Shown here: in pieces, positions 21,521 through 34,200 of the stretch
Numbering within the stretch: the first letter of the stretch is position 1
How the letters are laid out: each line of letters begins with the position of its first letter
Assembly: GCA_019054805.1 (NCBI GenBank)
Contig: JAHQIY010000029.1
Span: 186,001-250,000 of the forward strand
Origin: Brachionus manjavacas
Lineage: Eukaryota > Rotifera > Eurotatoria > Ploima > Brachionidae
Reading direction: 5' to 3'
DNA length: 64,000 nt
Notes under the pieces: generated by a model
What the model was told of the DNA's origin: nothing
The model's database searches: none
Seen by the model: only the letters and a program-made list of their open reading frames with translations
Position numbers and translations under genes: made by a program

Positions 21521-23131
21521 ATGGATGAAAATAATAATGAGACATTCAATTGCACAGCTTCCCACTATGTAAACATTGAATTACTAAGATTTGAAAATAA
21601 ACAAAATGAATTATTTAAAGGATTCTATACAGGATCTCGAATTATTAAATAATAAAATCGAAAGACAGAAGTATCTTTTTATAATTAAAACAATCTTATA
21701 ATTATTTGACTAATTTTTTTATGAAATTTAGCATTGAGTTTTTATACCAGAAAAAAATTAATTTCCTTCAGAATCAATTGCTTTATTATGAGTTAGAGAA
21801 CAAATTTCTCGCTTTTCAAAATGAAGAAATTTGCTCTAATCTGATACAACAAATTGTCACTTTGGAAGAGAAACTAAGGTTAGAAATTTAATTTTTATAA
21901 CTGAAAAATAAATCGAATAAATTTTACTTCTAGGCTTAAAGACAATGAATCTGAAAGAGAAAAAAATTTGCGACTCAATTTTGTTGAGAGGGTATTTTAT
22001 CGAATAAAAGTCTTGAAGTCTAATAAATTAATTCAAGATAACTGAGCAAGAGAAATACATTTCCAAACTAGAATTAGATAAATCAGTTCTGGAAAATAAT
22101 TTGGCCGAAATGGAAAATAATGTAAATAAAAGGATTTTTTTAATTTAATTTAATTTTTATTTAAGATAAATCATTTGAATACAATTAATATTCAGTTAAA
22201 CTCAAAGATAGATGATTTGAATTTTAACTATTCAAAATATTTTAACATAGAGAATGAGGTTTTAATAAAAATTTGAATATAATTGATTTGATCTAAACCG
22301 AATTTTTAAGAACAAATTAATTTTTGAAGCGCTCAATGATATTGACAAGGAAAATTCTGATTTTATGTTTTATGATGAATTGAATGATCAAGATCATGAA
22401 TATCTCATTAGTAAATACAAATCTTTAATCAACGTAATTTTTTCTTCAATTTTTTTATACCGAATTAAAAATTATTTTTTTCAAATTTAGATTTTTTTTT
22501 CTCAAAAAAGAATTTTAAATAAAACAGAAGCAAATTTTACGGAAAAAAAGAAAGAATATGAAACTCAAATAGAAAAACTTACGTTTCAGAATAAAGATTA
22601 TGTGACTCAATTTCATGAAATTCAGCGAAAAAATTGGACTCTTCAAAATGAGTTAAAAACAGTATTAATCATTTTTCTTTTAATTTTCATTAATTTAAAA
22701 TTTTTAAATAAAAGGCAATCGAGTACAGAGACATGGCCTTAAAGCATAGTGAGAAAATGGAAGAAAAACTAGAGTCTTTTGAATTCGCTTTGACTGATGA
22801 ATACAAGAAATCGATGAAGGAATTTTATAGAGAGCTAAACATGTGCATAGACACTTTGGTAAAATTAGTCAATTATAGTCATGACGTATTTAACAACAAA
22901 AGCAAGTCAATAATGGACGTATCAGCTCTTAACACACCGACAATATGTAATAACATTTTAAAAGTTTTAAATAATTTTATTATGATTATTTATTTAAGTT
23001 GATGAAAAAAAATGGGATCCAAATTTATTATTTAAGAAAGAATTTTGGTCGAGCGAAACTAAAAAGCTTCGAGATTTAAAACGAAACTATATAGATCTAA
23101 AAATAAAGTGTCATTTAATTGCACTAACAGG
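21521..23131 (+). CDS. Unnamed multi-exon coiled-coil protein (fullest copy)
   Basis: Start ATG at 21521 (MDENNNETFNCTASHYVNIE). Exons read as about 21521-21665 (frame break in the AAAG run near 21620), 21732-21877, 21934-21990, 22039-22121, 22167-22258, 22311-22434, 22491-22660, 22714-22963 and 23000-23131, each bounded by GT..AG and separated by about 40-60 nt introns. The product is almost entirely heptad-like and charged (LLYYELENKFLAFQNEEI; LELDKSVLENNLAEMEN; DKENSDFMFYDELNDQDHEY), predicted as extended coiled coil. I do not recognise the family; a cytoskeletal or centrosomal role would be a guess. The 3' end is cut at 23349, where the second duplication block begins, while minus-strand copies retain slightly more 3' sequence. 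Confidence 0.6.
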
Positions 23132-25213
23132 TTAGTGTCTATCATTTTAAGGCATGATTTTTTAAATATTAAAATTTATATTCTCTTTAAGATATAGACT
23201 GAACAAGAAGCTCTTTTTGATGAATATAATTAAAATTTTTAAAAACTTAGACTAAATTTGCCAAGTCAAGATTTTTTTTGCTTTTTGAAGTGTATTTATT
23301 TTTCACTTGATTTTTATGATATTTTTAGGAAAATGGCTCTTTTACAACGATTTTTAACTCAGGAAATTTTTCTCTTGTTTTATGCATATTTTTTAAAAAA
23401 ATTTTAATTTCAAAATATCAATCAAGCGAAGCTGCAAACATTTCAACAAAAAAACTTCTGTTGATAGAAAAAGTTTAGCTCATCCAAAAAGCCTGGAGAA
23501 AATTTTAATGCTTGGGAGCATTTGATCAAGATTTGTGCTCGAATAAGACCCAGTCTGAGCTAAATATGTTCCTATTTAAGCAGAAAACTAATCGCTTAAG
23601 ATCGCTTGAGCTTTTTAAGCCAAGTACTCGACTAATGTACGCAATTTTCAGTCAATACAAAATTAAACCTTATAAAATCGGTCATGAGACTAGTTATTTC
23701 TTTAATTGCTTAAAGACTTGAAAAATACTTTAAAAAAATGCAGTTGACTAAAAAAATTTGATTAAAAATTTAAATTTTATTTTTATAAATAAAATTAAGT
23801 GTCTATAGAATTGAATTTTAAACAAAGTAAAATAATTATTTTCGAATTAAGAATTTTGGTGAGTTTCGACTCGAGGAATCTTTTTTCAATGAAAGGTTTA
23901 ACCCAGAGTAATTTGATCTGAAAAAAAAGATTACTCTATCATGAATACAAATTTGAGCTTCAGATAAAAAAGATAAAACTGCTTGCGGATAATTCTAAAA
24001 AGCTTGTTCTTTCCGAATTCGCGGCATTTTAAAAATTAGTAATAATTTATTTGAACTTTTTTAATTTGGTCCCACTCGTTTAAAAACTAAAGATAAAATT
24101 TAAATTCTGGTTTTCTAACAAGATGAATACAACATTGAAAGCTCATAATTTAAATTAATGAATTAACTGAAGAGAACAAAGATAACTGCGCACTTGTTTT
24201 TCAGTGAACAAAGCTCAACACTCAAATTGTATAAGTTGAAATTTTTCAATAAAAACAAAAAAATTTAAATTTAAAAAGTGAAATTTTTTTATTAAAGATA
24301 CTTCATTTCCATGTAAAAAATATACAATATTTTGAGTTCATTTTATTTATTTTACATTTTTTTTTATAAAATTAAAATATTATGCAATGTGTCGTTTTTT
24401 TTTTGGTTGTAAAAGAGCCATTTTCCTAAAAATATCATAAAAATCAAGTGAAAAATAAATACACTTCAAAAAGCAAAAAAATCTTGACTTGGCAAATTTA
24501 GTCTAAGTTTTTAAAAATTTTAATTATATTCATCAAAAAGAGCTTCTTGTTCAGTCTATATCTTAAAGAGAATATAAATTTTAATATTTAAAAAATCATG
24601 CCTTAAAATGATAGACACTAACCTGTTAGTGCAATTAAATGACACTTTATTTTTAGATCTATATAGTTTCGTTTTAAATCTCGAAGCTTTTTAGTTTCGC
24701 TCGACCAAAATTCTTTCTTAAATAATAAATTTGGATCCCATTTTTTTTCATCAACTTAAATAAATAATCATAATAAAATTATTTAAAACTTTTAAAATGT
24801 TATTACATATTGTCGGTGTGTTAAGAGCTGATACGTCCATTATTGACTTGCTTTTGTTGTTAAATACGTCATGACTATAATTGACTAATTTTACCAAAGT
24901 GTCTATGCACATGTTTAGCTCTCTATAAAATTCCTTCATCGATTTCTTGTATTCATCAGTCAAAGCGAATTCAAAAGACTCTAGTTTTTCTTCCATTTTC
25001 TCACTATGCTTTAAGGCCATGTCTCTGTACTCGATTGCCTTTTATTTAAAAATTTTAAATTAATGAAAATTAAAAGAAAAATGATTAATACTGTTTTTAA
25101 CTCATTTTGAAGAGTCCAATTTTTTCGCTGAATTTCATGAAATTGAGTCACATAATCTTTATTCTGAAACGTAAGTTTTTCTATTTGAGTTTCATATTCT
25201 TTCTTTTTTTCAA
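22544..25213. repeat. Inverted repeat: arms 22544-23349 and 24412-25213
   Basis: The last three exons of the coiled-coil gene (+) are repeated in reverse at 24412-25213, about 800-bp arms separated by about 1.06 kb. The arms are almost identical. The same inverted fragment occurs at 6648-7466 in duplication copy 1. Such a palindrome can fold or recombine and marks a rearrangement join at 23349/23350. Confidence 0.85.
24412..25213 (-). pseudogene. 3' fragment of the coiled-coil gene, second inverted copy
   Basis: Counterpart of 6648-7466. It carries exons KKKEYETQIEKLTFQNKDY and MALKHSEKMEEKLESFEFAL in reverse orientation to the fuller copy at 21521-23131, fused to a TTC4 fragment at a T run near 25210. 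Confidence 0.75.
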
Positions 25214-25697
25214 TTGAGCTCACAGTCATTTTGGCTGCTAATAGAGACACTTTTTTGCTGAGAGTTGGCCGGATTTTCTAGCAGTGAAAAAAACGCTTTT
25301 TCACTTACCTGAACCTCAATGCCTTTGGCTTTTATCAAGTTCCAAATTTTTCCAAATGTCTGGTTTCTTTTGCGCTCAATCATTTCTTTTTGCGCTTTTC
25401 TTTTTCGTGTGATTTCTTTTCGCTCTCAGCCTTCGACCTCAGGTTTCTGAGCCTGGCATCTTCTGAATCTATCACACCATTTGACACAGTCATCGAACTT
25501 CTTCAACTCATAAGAGCACTCGGCGCCTCTGTAAATCGGCTTCATGTTTTTTGGATTGAATTTTCGCGCAAAAACACAATCGCTCAATGAGGAACGATAG
25601 TTTTTTAAATGATAATGCGCTGCTGCTCGGTTCTGATGAAGAGTGGACTTTAAGTCGTCATCGTGATCAAATTGCTCTTTTAGAGCCATTGTGTAGG
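25214..25697 (-). pseudogene. TTC4 fragment 2
   Basis: Counterpart of 7467-7953 with the same 14-bp internal deletion and the same fused end, so both losses predate the block duplication. The T run before GCGC (near 25385) is one base shorter than in fragment 1. Confidence 0.8.
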
Positions 25698-26097
25698 ACA
25701 CGTTAGCATCTTGAAACATTTGTCTTATTCTTATTTTTAAATAAAAATATGAAATTTTCTGTTCAAATTTTCTTTTTATGTTTAACAAAAAATAAAAAAA
25801 TTAATTCATTTAATTTTAAGGTCCTGATTTTTTATTACTATCCGTCTAAAATGAGCACAATTAATTACCGAAAAATAAAGATCATTTTAAAAATTAAAGT
25901 TGTCTAAATTTATGTCTTAATTGAAATTCTTAATTTCATCTAGACAAGATAAATTAAAAAATCAAAATAAGATATAATTTTTCTGGAAAATTTTATTACC
26001 AAGTCTAAAAAAAATCTATTTTTCCTAAAAATTAAATTTATCACTTGAGCAAATAAAAAAAAATAAGATAAAAATATTACAATTTTGATTAAAAAAA
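25698..26097. other. Non-coding AT-rich spacer
   Basis: Copy of 7954-8353; nothing recognisable. Confidence 0.5.
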
Positions 26098-28207
26098 TTA
26101 TTCTAATTTATCAAATATTCTATTGAGAGAATTGATAGAAAATCGCTTACTTTGAGCGGCAATGAGTGACAACTTGAGCAATGGTGAACTGGCCACACCA
26201 AAGCTTTCTCTGACCGCTGAGACTCTTTTAGGTGTTTGTCTAGCAGGAGTGAAAGGTGCATTCGGGTAAATAGAAGGTCTAGTTTTCCAAGTTACTTTGG
26301 GACAATCGTCAAGACTAAAAAAATCATCATTTTCCTTGTCATCATCTTCTCCACTTATCACTGGATAAATGGACTTTTTCTTGGACTTTTTCTCAGCCAC
26401 CACCGGCGACTGAAATTTGAGCGAACTCGCCAAAACATTACTCTCTTCGGCAGCATGCTCAAAATTGTTCATGACAGGACTATCAAATTTAATCAGATCG
26501 CTGGGCCGCGATCTCAAATTATATTTTTTCTCAACAACCGCGTCATTGACCACCAGTGATTTTCTGACTGAGCGGCGTGGCTTTTTGTCCGATTCGTGCG
26601 CCTCTTCGGCCTCTTGTTTAACTTCTTCCTTGGGCACGTCGCTCTTTTCAGCGATTTGAATCTCAATCTCGGCCGACAGGCCTTTCATCGCTTTCATTTT
26701 GGCTTTAAACTCGGCCAATTTGCTAGTTCTAGCCTTGGGCTTCTTTTCCGCCACCACCATCTCTTCACCTTTGCAGCACTCTTGGTTCTCCTCTCTGTCC
26801 TTTTGGTCTTTTTTTCGCAAGTAATTTTTGTTCGGTTTGAACACCTTGGGCGCAACACTCTCTGGCTGAGTGTCGACCATGTCCGCCATTTTCACATAAC
26901 CATTAGATTTCAATTTTTTCAAAAATCAAACTTTCTACCAACGTCCTTTATTTGAACATCGACCATGTCCCAAAATCCTTGCAGGTCAGAGCACTTGACC
27001 ACAAGTCCAGTCTGAGCGTTCTTGGTCTCTTCACACTGGTTGATCAAGTCGCTGAATTGGGAGAATCTTTCGTCAATGAGCAACTTGGCCAGGCCACATG
27101 CAGATCTTATGTCGCCCTGAAACTCCTCGGGGCCTCGTTCTCTCTAGTCCATTGATCGCTCAGCTTGGTCAGTTTGTCCGTGCTGAATCGAACCAAATCC
27201 CTGTAGTATTTGACGTCACGTTTGTCTAGCTCAAGTTGGTCAAAGTATTCCTGGGTGAATTTGGTTTTGATTTGCGACGAGGTGTGGTTTGGCTGAGTGC
27301 TCAAATGTGTCTCGTTCAGTGCATCAACCTTGAGTGCATTGAGGCAAATGGACGTGTTCATTTTGCTGGTGATTATGTCCAGCTCTTTGGTAAAATCGGC
27401 TGGTTTGGATGTTTTTTTGCCAGGCTCGGTATTTTTGCGACTAAGAGGCTTGTTTGTAGTGATCGGAAATTGCTTGGACTTGGGCTTAATGGGTGCCACT
27501 TTGGGTGTTTCTTTGGTGGTTGTTTGCCTAACTGATTGGGATCTGAGCGGAGGTCTTAAGCTGACCGGGCGGCTTGAAGAAGGAGGCAGGGTTTTTTTGG
27601 CAGTGGAAGTGACCGGCTTGGACATGCTTGAAGCGGAAATTGAGAGAGCAAAGTCGAATGTGCTGCTCGTGGGCACTGAAGATTTGCAGCTAGTTTGGGA
27701 AGAAATTCCGGCCTTGAAAACTGGTTTTTTGGGCTTTGACTTTTCTTCCTCTTGTTTTTTCAATCTCCATTCTTCCAGGAGTTTTCGATTGGCGCTCGAG
27801 ATGGTCGATGAGCGGCTCAGGTTGGCGCCAGTCTGTGACTGATCAATGCTGTACGTAGTGCTTAGAGAGTCGTTGGACTTGTTTTTGGATTAGATGTTGG
27901 CAGAAGCTGCGCGAGTGGCTACTGTTTTGGTCACCGGTCTGGTTTTGATCACGTTTAGAATTTGGTTTTTGCTAGAGCTTGGGTTAGGTGGTTGGGAAGA
28001 GTTTGTGCGGGTGCCAGTGGATGACAGGACAGAGTTGGTGCGCACTCGGTTTTGATTGATCAATTTGTCCCGTTGTTCTTTGCGCTCGAAGTTGCGCTGG
28101 TCGTGAATTTTGTTTGAGAAAAAGATCCGGATGGTGGCTTGGTGCGCCCCACATTAGAGGACTTGAGGAGCTTGAAAAGAGCTTTTCGATCTTTGTGTTC
28201 ACTCATT
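26098..28207 (-). pseudogene. HURP/DLGAP5-like protein, copy C (two extra frameshifts)
   Basis: Same gene as copies A and B, with the intact C-terminal part 26098-26922 and GKAP-type domain. Two private one-base losses break it: an A run near 26923-26927 (five A, six in B) and a G run near 27129-27132 (four G, five in B). The second turns the EEFQGDIRSAC region out of frame. It keeps the shared TAA (about 27892) and the N-terminal ATG at about 28205-28207. Substitutions link it to copy A rather than B at several sites (for example leucine rather than serine before RPPLRS). Confidence 0.75.
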
Positions 28208-31200
28208 TTAAGATTTTGTAAAATGCTAATTTAGAAAAAAAATCGTAACTCTGAAGTTCTATTAATTTAATGGTTTTTGGGGAAATTTGAATTTTGGTTT
28301 CAAATGACCTTTTCTTTTCTAATATTGAGTAAAAAAAATTTGTCTGAATAAAAAAACTAAAACTTGAAAATAATGAAATAAAGTGAAAAAATAATCAAAA
28401 ATATAATATTAAGATTTTAAGAGAACACTTTTTGGATTATTATTAAATGGGTATTTATATTAATTATTTGGATACTAGAAAAAAAATTTTTGTTGAATGA
28501 TTATTTATTGTCAAAATTATTATAATAAAAATTTAAAATGAATAGATAAAAATTAAATTTATAATTTATTATCATTTAAAGATTTTTTTCTATATAAAGC
28601 AATTCTTTTTCTTAAATGTGGAAACTAAATAAAAACTAACTGTTTGATTGTATATGTTTTATCCAAAGTTATAACAAAAAGCTAGTGGTTTCTACAGCAG
28701 CTATGAAAATATGTTTCACTTTCAGTTATTCAAAGACTAAACTATAAGAAGAGACTAATGGTTTGGTTGGAGCGGGTAGGTTTTATGTGCCGGGTACTTA
28801 TTTTGGTCGGTTTAAATTTGGAAAATGAACTGAATGCTACAATTTATTGCATTGAAATTTTCATATGTACTGATCCATTATAAATGGCTGTTTTGGAAGC
28901 ATTGTGAATTTTGGAACAAAGATCGAGAACAAAAATTTTAAAATGAAACATCTTTTTTACTTTGGGCCCTAAATATTGTTCTGAAAAATGTATCAGCTGA
29001 TATAAATTTTGTATTACCCAAATTTAGTCCCTGCAAAAACTCTTCAAGTCTGAAAAACACTAAATGTAGAGAAATTTAGTTTAAGTTCCACAAATTTTGA
29101 AAAAAATAGCCCAAATTTTTTATTTTTTTCCCCAAATATCAAATAAACTCGCCAATTACTGAGTTTATACGTAAAAAAATTAATCTACACTAAATTAAAT
29201 AGAAATCCACTATTTTTAACTTATTGACAATTTTCTTTAAAAAATAGCACTTTTTATTAAAAAATGATAACAAATTTAAGAAAAAGTACCTAAATTATGA
29301 GAAAAGAGTGTTTGTTAAACAAAAAAGATAGTATTCAATCGAGTTTTGTGCTGAAATCAAGTAAGCCATATTTTTCTAGAAAGTTTTTTATTGAAGTATG
29401 TCATTGAAGTTATTAGCTTCAATTATAAATTTAAACAATTTAAAAATCGAAAAATAATGATTTTTAGCAAGTTTGATTATTGTATTTTAATTGTATTTTA
29501 AAAAATAACATTCAAGAGTGGAAGAATAAACAAAATATAGCAAAATAAATGAGTTTATTTTTACGGATGTAGTTAGCTAGAAAAATGTTCTATAAGTAAG
29601 TTTTGAAAAATTAAATAAAAGAAAATAAAATTGACAAAAATAAGATAATTTAACACTGAGCCTTTTGGTGAAGCAGATTTTACATTCCCTTGACTAAGCA
29701 TTTGAGATGTATTGCTAAAATAATTAGAAAGAAGACCTAAGAAAATATTGTGTTAAATTATGTAATTTTAGGAAAATTAGTGTTGGGTGACTAATATTTT
29801 TAACTTATTTACACTTTTTACTAAAAAATAGCACTTTTTACTAGAAAATGTTAAAATTTTAAAAAGTACCTAAATTTTGTAATAAAAATAAAGTAATGTT
29901 CCGCTTTTTGTTTTATTCAAAATTTATGAAACACAAAGTAAATTTAAATTTTATTTATTTATTTATTTATTTAAATAAGAAAGTCGCAAATAGGGCGATT
30001 TTGGGAGTTGGAGCGTCAATCGTGGACCTCCAGTACTCTTATTAAAATTACTAGTATATTTACAATTGCACAAAAGTAATAATAAAATTTGTCAAGTAAA
30101 ATACAAATATAGAAAAAAAAATAAATAAAATAACAATTTTCTTTTTTTTTCTTTTTTTATCTATTTTTTTTTTTAGTTATTGATTTGTACTCAATTACTC
30201 ACATTACATTTTACAATTAACTCACTCAAAAGACGCCAAAGCTCTTAACGTAAAATCAGACGTCTAAATTTGTTAAATTTATGATTTTTTACTTTTATAA
30301 ATTTACGTAAATTCACTTTATTTTTCGTAAATTTTAACGAAAAAAAGAGGAACATTACTGTATTAGTATTACAAAATTTGGTACTTTTTCTTAAATTTGT
30401 TATCATTTTTTAATAATGGTGGATTTCTATTTAATTTAGTGTTAATCAATTTTTTTATGTATAAACTTAATAATTGGGGAATTTATTTAATATTTGGGGA
30501 AAAAAATAAAAAATTTGGGCCATTTTATTCAAATTTTGTGGTGACTTTAATCATTCCTAAATTTTGTTATCGTTCTTTGTTCCAAAATTCACAATGCCTA
30601 TTTTGAACTGGTATCTAATTCATTTATTTTGTCTAATTTTGAAATTATTAAGATTGTGTTTTTTTATTTATCTTTCATATGAGCCTAATGTTAAGTTGTA
30701 TATATGGTTTAATAAATGCCACAGTTATTATATATTAAATGAGAAGAATTAACAAACTTTTTGGAGTCAGTAGCACCAGTACTTGTTATAATTTTTGGAG
30801 ATAAAATTGGTATTGGGGTATCTTTGATTGAAGAATCAGTCGATTTTAAATAATCCATAAAACTTATCCGCATCTTAGTTGGCTTATCAAAATTTTTCTA
30901 GAATACTTAAATGAAAACAAAATATGAAGTAAACGACGCTAAATCTCTAATATTTAAATAACTAAGATTCAATTTTTAAACATTTAAGCTTAATTTTATT
31001 GTTTATGAAAAAAATTAAAAAAAAATGTTAAATTCGATTTGAGAGAAAATACTTTTCTATAAATAAATTTGGAGACTTTAAAACTGTTCTTTTTGAAAAT
31101 TTTGACAAAAAAGTCAATTTCTCACGTAAAAGAAACTTTGGTCTTTTACTTTCAATAGAATCAAAAAATAAAGATGTGATCCTCAAATGATATTGACTTT

Positions 31201-31240
31201 TTATCAAATTTTGACCGGTCTAGTCCTAATTAAAAAAATA
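28208..31240. other. Non-coding AT-rich DNA of duplication copy 2, with retroposon end at about 29948-30260
   Basis: No supported gene. The retroposon-like 3' end with AAAT tail corresponds to 12188-12500. Compared with copy 1 there is an extra 20-bp ACTTTTTACTAAAAAATAGC-type repeat near 29812-29835. Identity with copy 1 stops at 31126; the last about 110 bp are unique. Confidence 0.5.
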
Positions 31241-34200
31241 TTAAAAATATATAAATAAATTTAAATAATTTTTTTTTGAATATTTTTTACCACAAATAAA
31301 ACATGTATTTTTTAAAGTAAAGTCTTTTTCTTGTTTTTCTTGTCTTAAATCACCGAAAGTGTCTATAACTATTCCAAAAATTAAGTTCAAAGTTATTATG
31401 ATTACTATATAAAAAAATAGTAAATCGTAAAAGACTCGTAAAAAAACAAAGTTTCCTAATAAAATTAATTTTATAAATTTTTTATTTAATTTTTTTAAGT
31501 TTACAGTGGTGCCTGGTTTTCTCAACATATCGCCTTTGCCACCTCCATTTCTCAAGCCCATACTAAGAGTTGTAATTATACACATGTACAAAGTTTCACA
31601 TGATTTCTCCACACTGTCCGATTCTTGTCCTTTGGGCTGAATTTCGACTAAAAAATCGTCGTGGATGAACAAAAATCCGCAAATTGAAAACAGATAAATC
31701 AAAATGACAGCAAATACCGCAGTTAAAAGGACAGACTTGGCATTTTTAGCTACACATCTTATCACATTTAACAAAGTTTCTGTTTCAAAGTTTCTAATAA
31801 ACCACGTCCAATAACTAAAATTTTCTATTGAGTTTTTTGTTTATTTCAAAATGGAAAAAAGAATCTTAACAAAAGACTGTAAAATAATTCGTAAACAAAT
31901 AAGCCCAAAAAACATAAACTAAAGTATCCAATGTGATAAATTAATTCAAAATCTTTGTTCAAAAATCTTCGTTTCTCCCTAGAATTAAAGGAAAAGAGAC
32001 CTTTGTTGCCAAAAAAGCTTGCCATAAACACTGCTTTATTGATTAACTGGTTAGAAAAAAATATTTTACTATTATGTTTTCATTTGAAACAAAGAACTAC
32101 GTTTATTAAACCCAAAAAATTCAGAGTCAGCTCTATTCCAAATGTATAAATTGATCTGATCAGTGTGATAAAATAAAATAAATTTGAACTTATTCTATTT
32201 GGTAAATTGTAGAGACATAGCGTTGAGATCAAAAATAACATCCATAAGATTACATTCAATCTAATATCAAGATCTAATAGAAAAAATTTTTACTTATTTT
32301 TTCAAATTAAAAAGTAAAAAATAATAAACAGATAATTTTTTTGAGTTTAGTTTTTAAAAAAGAATTAAAAAAAATAACCCAAGCTTTTGACATTTAATGG
32401 ATTAAATTAAAAAATTAAAATTTAAAGTAAAATTTTATTAAATTTTTTCAACCTTTGCATCAAGTATTAAAAAAATTTATTTCCTTGTTAACTGAATAAA
32501 ATTTAGAGGACTAATGTGATTCACAGGTTAAGCTGCGCTAGATGACTTTTTTATTTTGTAACAACTAGACTTTTTTATTTTCTTAATTGTTAAATTTTAT
32601 TAAATATTTGTACAAAATTTGGTTAAATCGGGTCAATAGAAAAATATTTTTTAACTTATCAAAACGTTTGAATATTCTTTTTTGAAAATTCTATATAGCC
32701 GATTGTATTTTGTAAAAGGTTTTAAGCATTATTCTGATTTTTCTTTTAAATAATATTGTAAATAATTATGTTCTTGAAATAGGTTGCATAAAAATTCTAA
32801 TATATTCTTAAAATATAATTAAAAAAATTAATTTTAAAAAAAGCTTAAAAATTTTATTTGTTTAAATATCAAAAATCAAAATAAATAAATGATTCAAAAA
32901 ATTAAAATAATTTTATCATTTAATTCAAAAATTGATTTATTTTTTGAAAAATTTTAATCAATTTTTAAGTTTTTTTTGTTAATTAAATTTCTAAATTTCT
33001 AAATCTTAGAAAATCCTTTTTAATAAAAATATCGTTATCGTTTCCAATTAAAAAGGTTTTTTTTAGTAAATTTTTGTGGACGTTTAATTTCATCAATTTC
33101 TTAGTCTATAAATCCAGTCAGTTTTATTCAATTCTTTACAACAGAATTTTGTTCAATTTTTTAGATAAAAAAAAGATTTTGTGAATTTCAAATACAAAAT
33201 TGAACAAAAATTGTTCATTTTTTGATTTATTAAAATTTAATTTAATAAAAAATACTAGAAAAAATACTGCAACATAGTGCAACAAACTTTATTGCTACTT
33301 TTTTTACCCAAAATAATTTTTTTTTCTTTTTTTTTGTAAATCAAATCAACAATCTATTTAAATCCTATTGATTCTTTATTTATTGTCATTTTTTACATGA
33401 AAAAAATTACTTTAGGTAATAAAGGTGCAACAATGTATGTTGCACTATAATGCAGTATTTTGATTATATTTTTTATTAACTTTAATTTTAATCTATCAAA
33501 AAATGAACATTTTTTGTTCAATTTGTATTTGAAATTCACAATACCTTGCAAAAAATTCATCGAATAATTCAATAAAAAACACACATACCATTTATCTCAT
33601 TTTGAAAAGGAAAAAAAAGGCCACAACCAAATTAATTATAACTGCAAGCTTGAATGTGATGCTATTCCAATAGCTAATATTTGAACTGAACCAATATAAA
33701 TTGCTGAGTTGACTTAATTTTTTTGTTGCCACTTCATTTCATTCCACATGGGTTCCACTTGCTCAACAAACCACTTATTTTACTATTCTGTTCGTCTTTA
33801 TCAGTTGTTAAGTAAACTTTTTGTCTTGTTTCCAAAGTTAAAAATTGACAAATACTCGGCACAGCAAATACCACTTGTTCCATTGATTTATCCTCTCTAA
33901 TTATCTAATATTTAAATAAATTTTTTAAAAATTTTTTTAAAAATTTTCAAATAAAAAATACTTCAATTTGAGCTGTATGCTCTCCGTAATACAAACTAGC
34001 CTCATTGTCACTTGATTTTAACAAATCCCTCAATTCCTTGTTAAACTTAGCCAGCTTGTGAGCTAGGATGTAAATGTTGTGACCAACTTCACGAACAAAA
34101 CAAACTTTTTCCTCATTTACCGGGTCGATCTGTGACACAATGGATCTTGCAGTTGTCTGATCCAAAGAAAAGTCATCATTTGAGTAATCACTGTCAATAG

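Larger units (their letters stand above)
23350..31126. repeat. Segmental duplication, copy 2 (direct repeat of 5601-13364)
   Basis: Carries the same order of contents as copy 1: spacer, coiled-coil fragment (-), TTC4 fragment (-), HURP copy C (-) and AT-rich non-coding DNA. It is joined on the left to the 3' end of the coiled-coil gene at ACAACGA and on the right to sequence next to the IP3-receptor remnant at CTCACG. Confidence 0.93.

Noticed and set aside
33393-33584. 63-codon minus frame inside the IP3-receptor remnant
   Set aside because: It lies across the right arm of the foldback MITE and has no family similarity.
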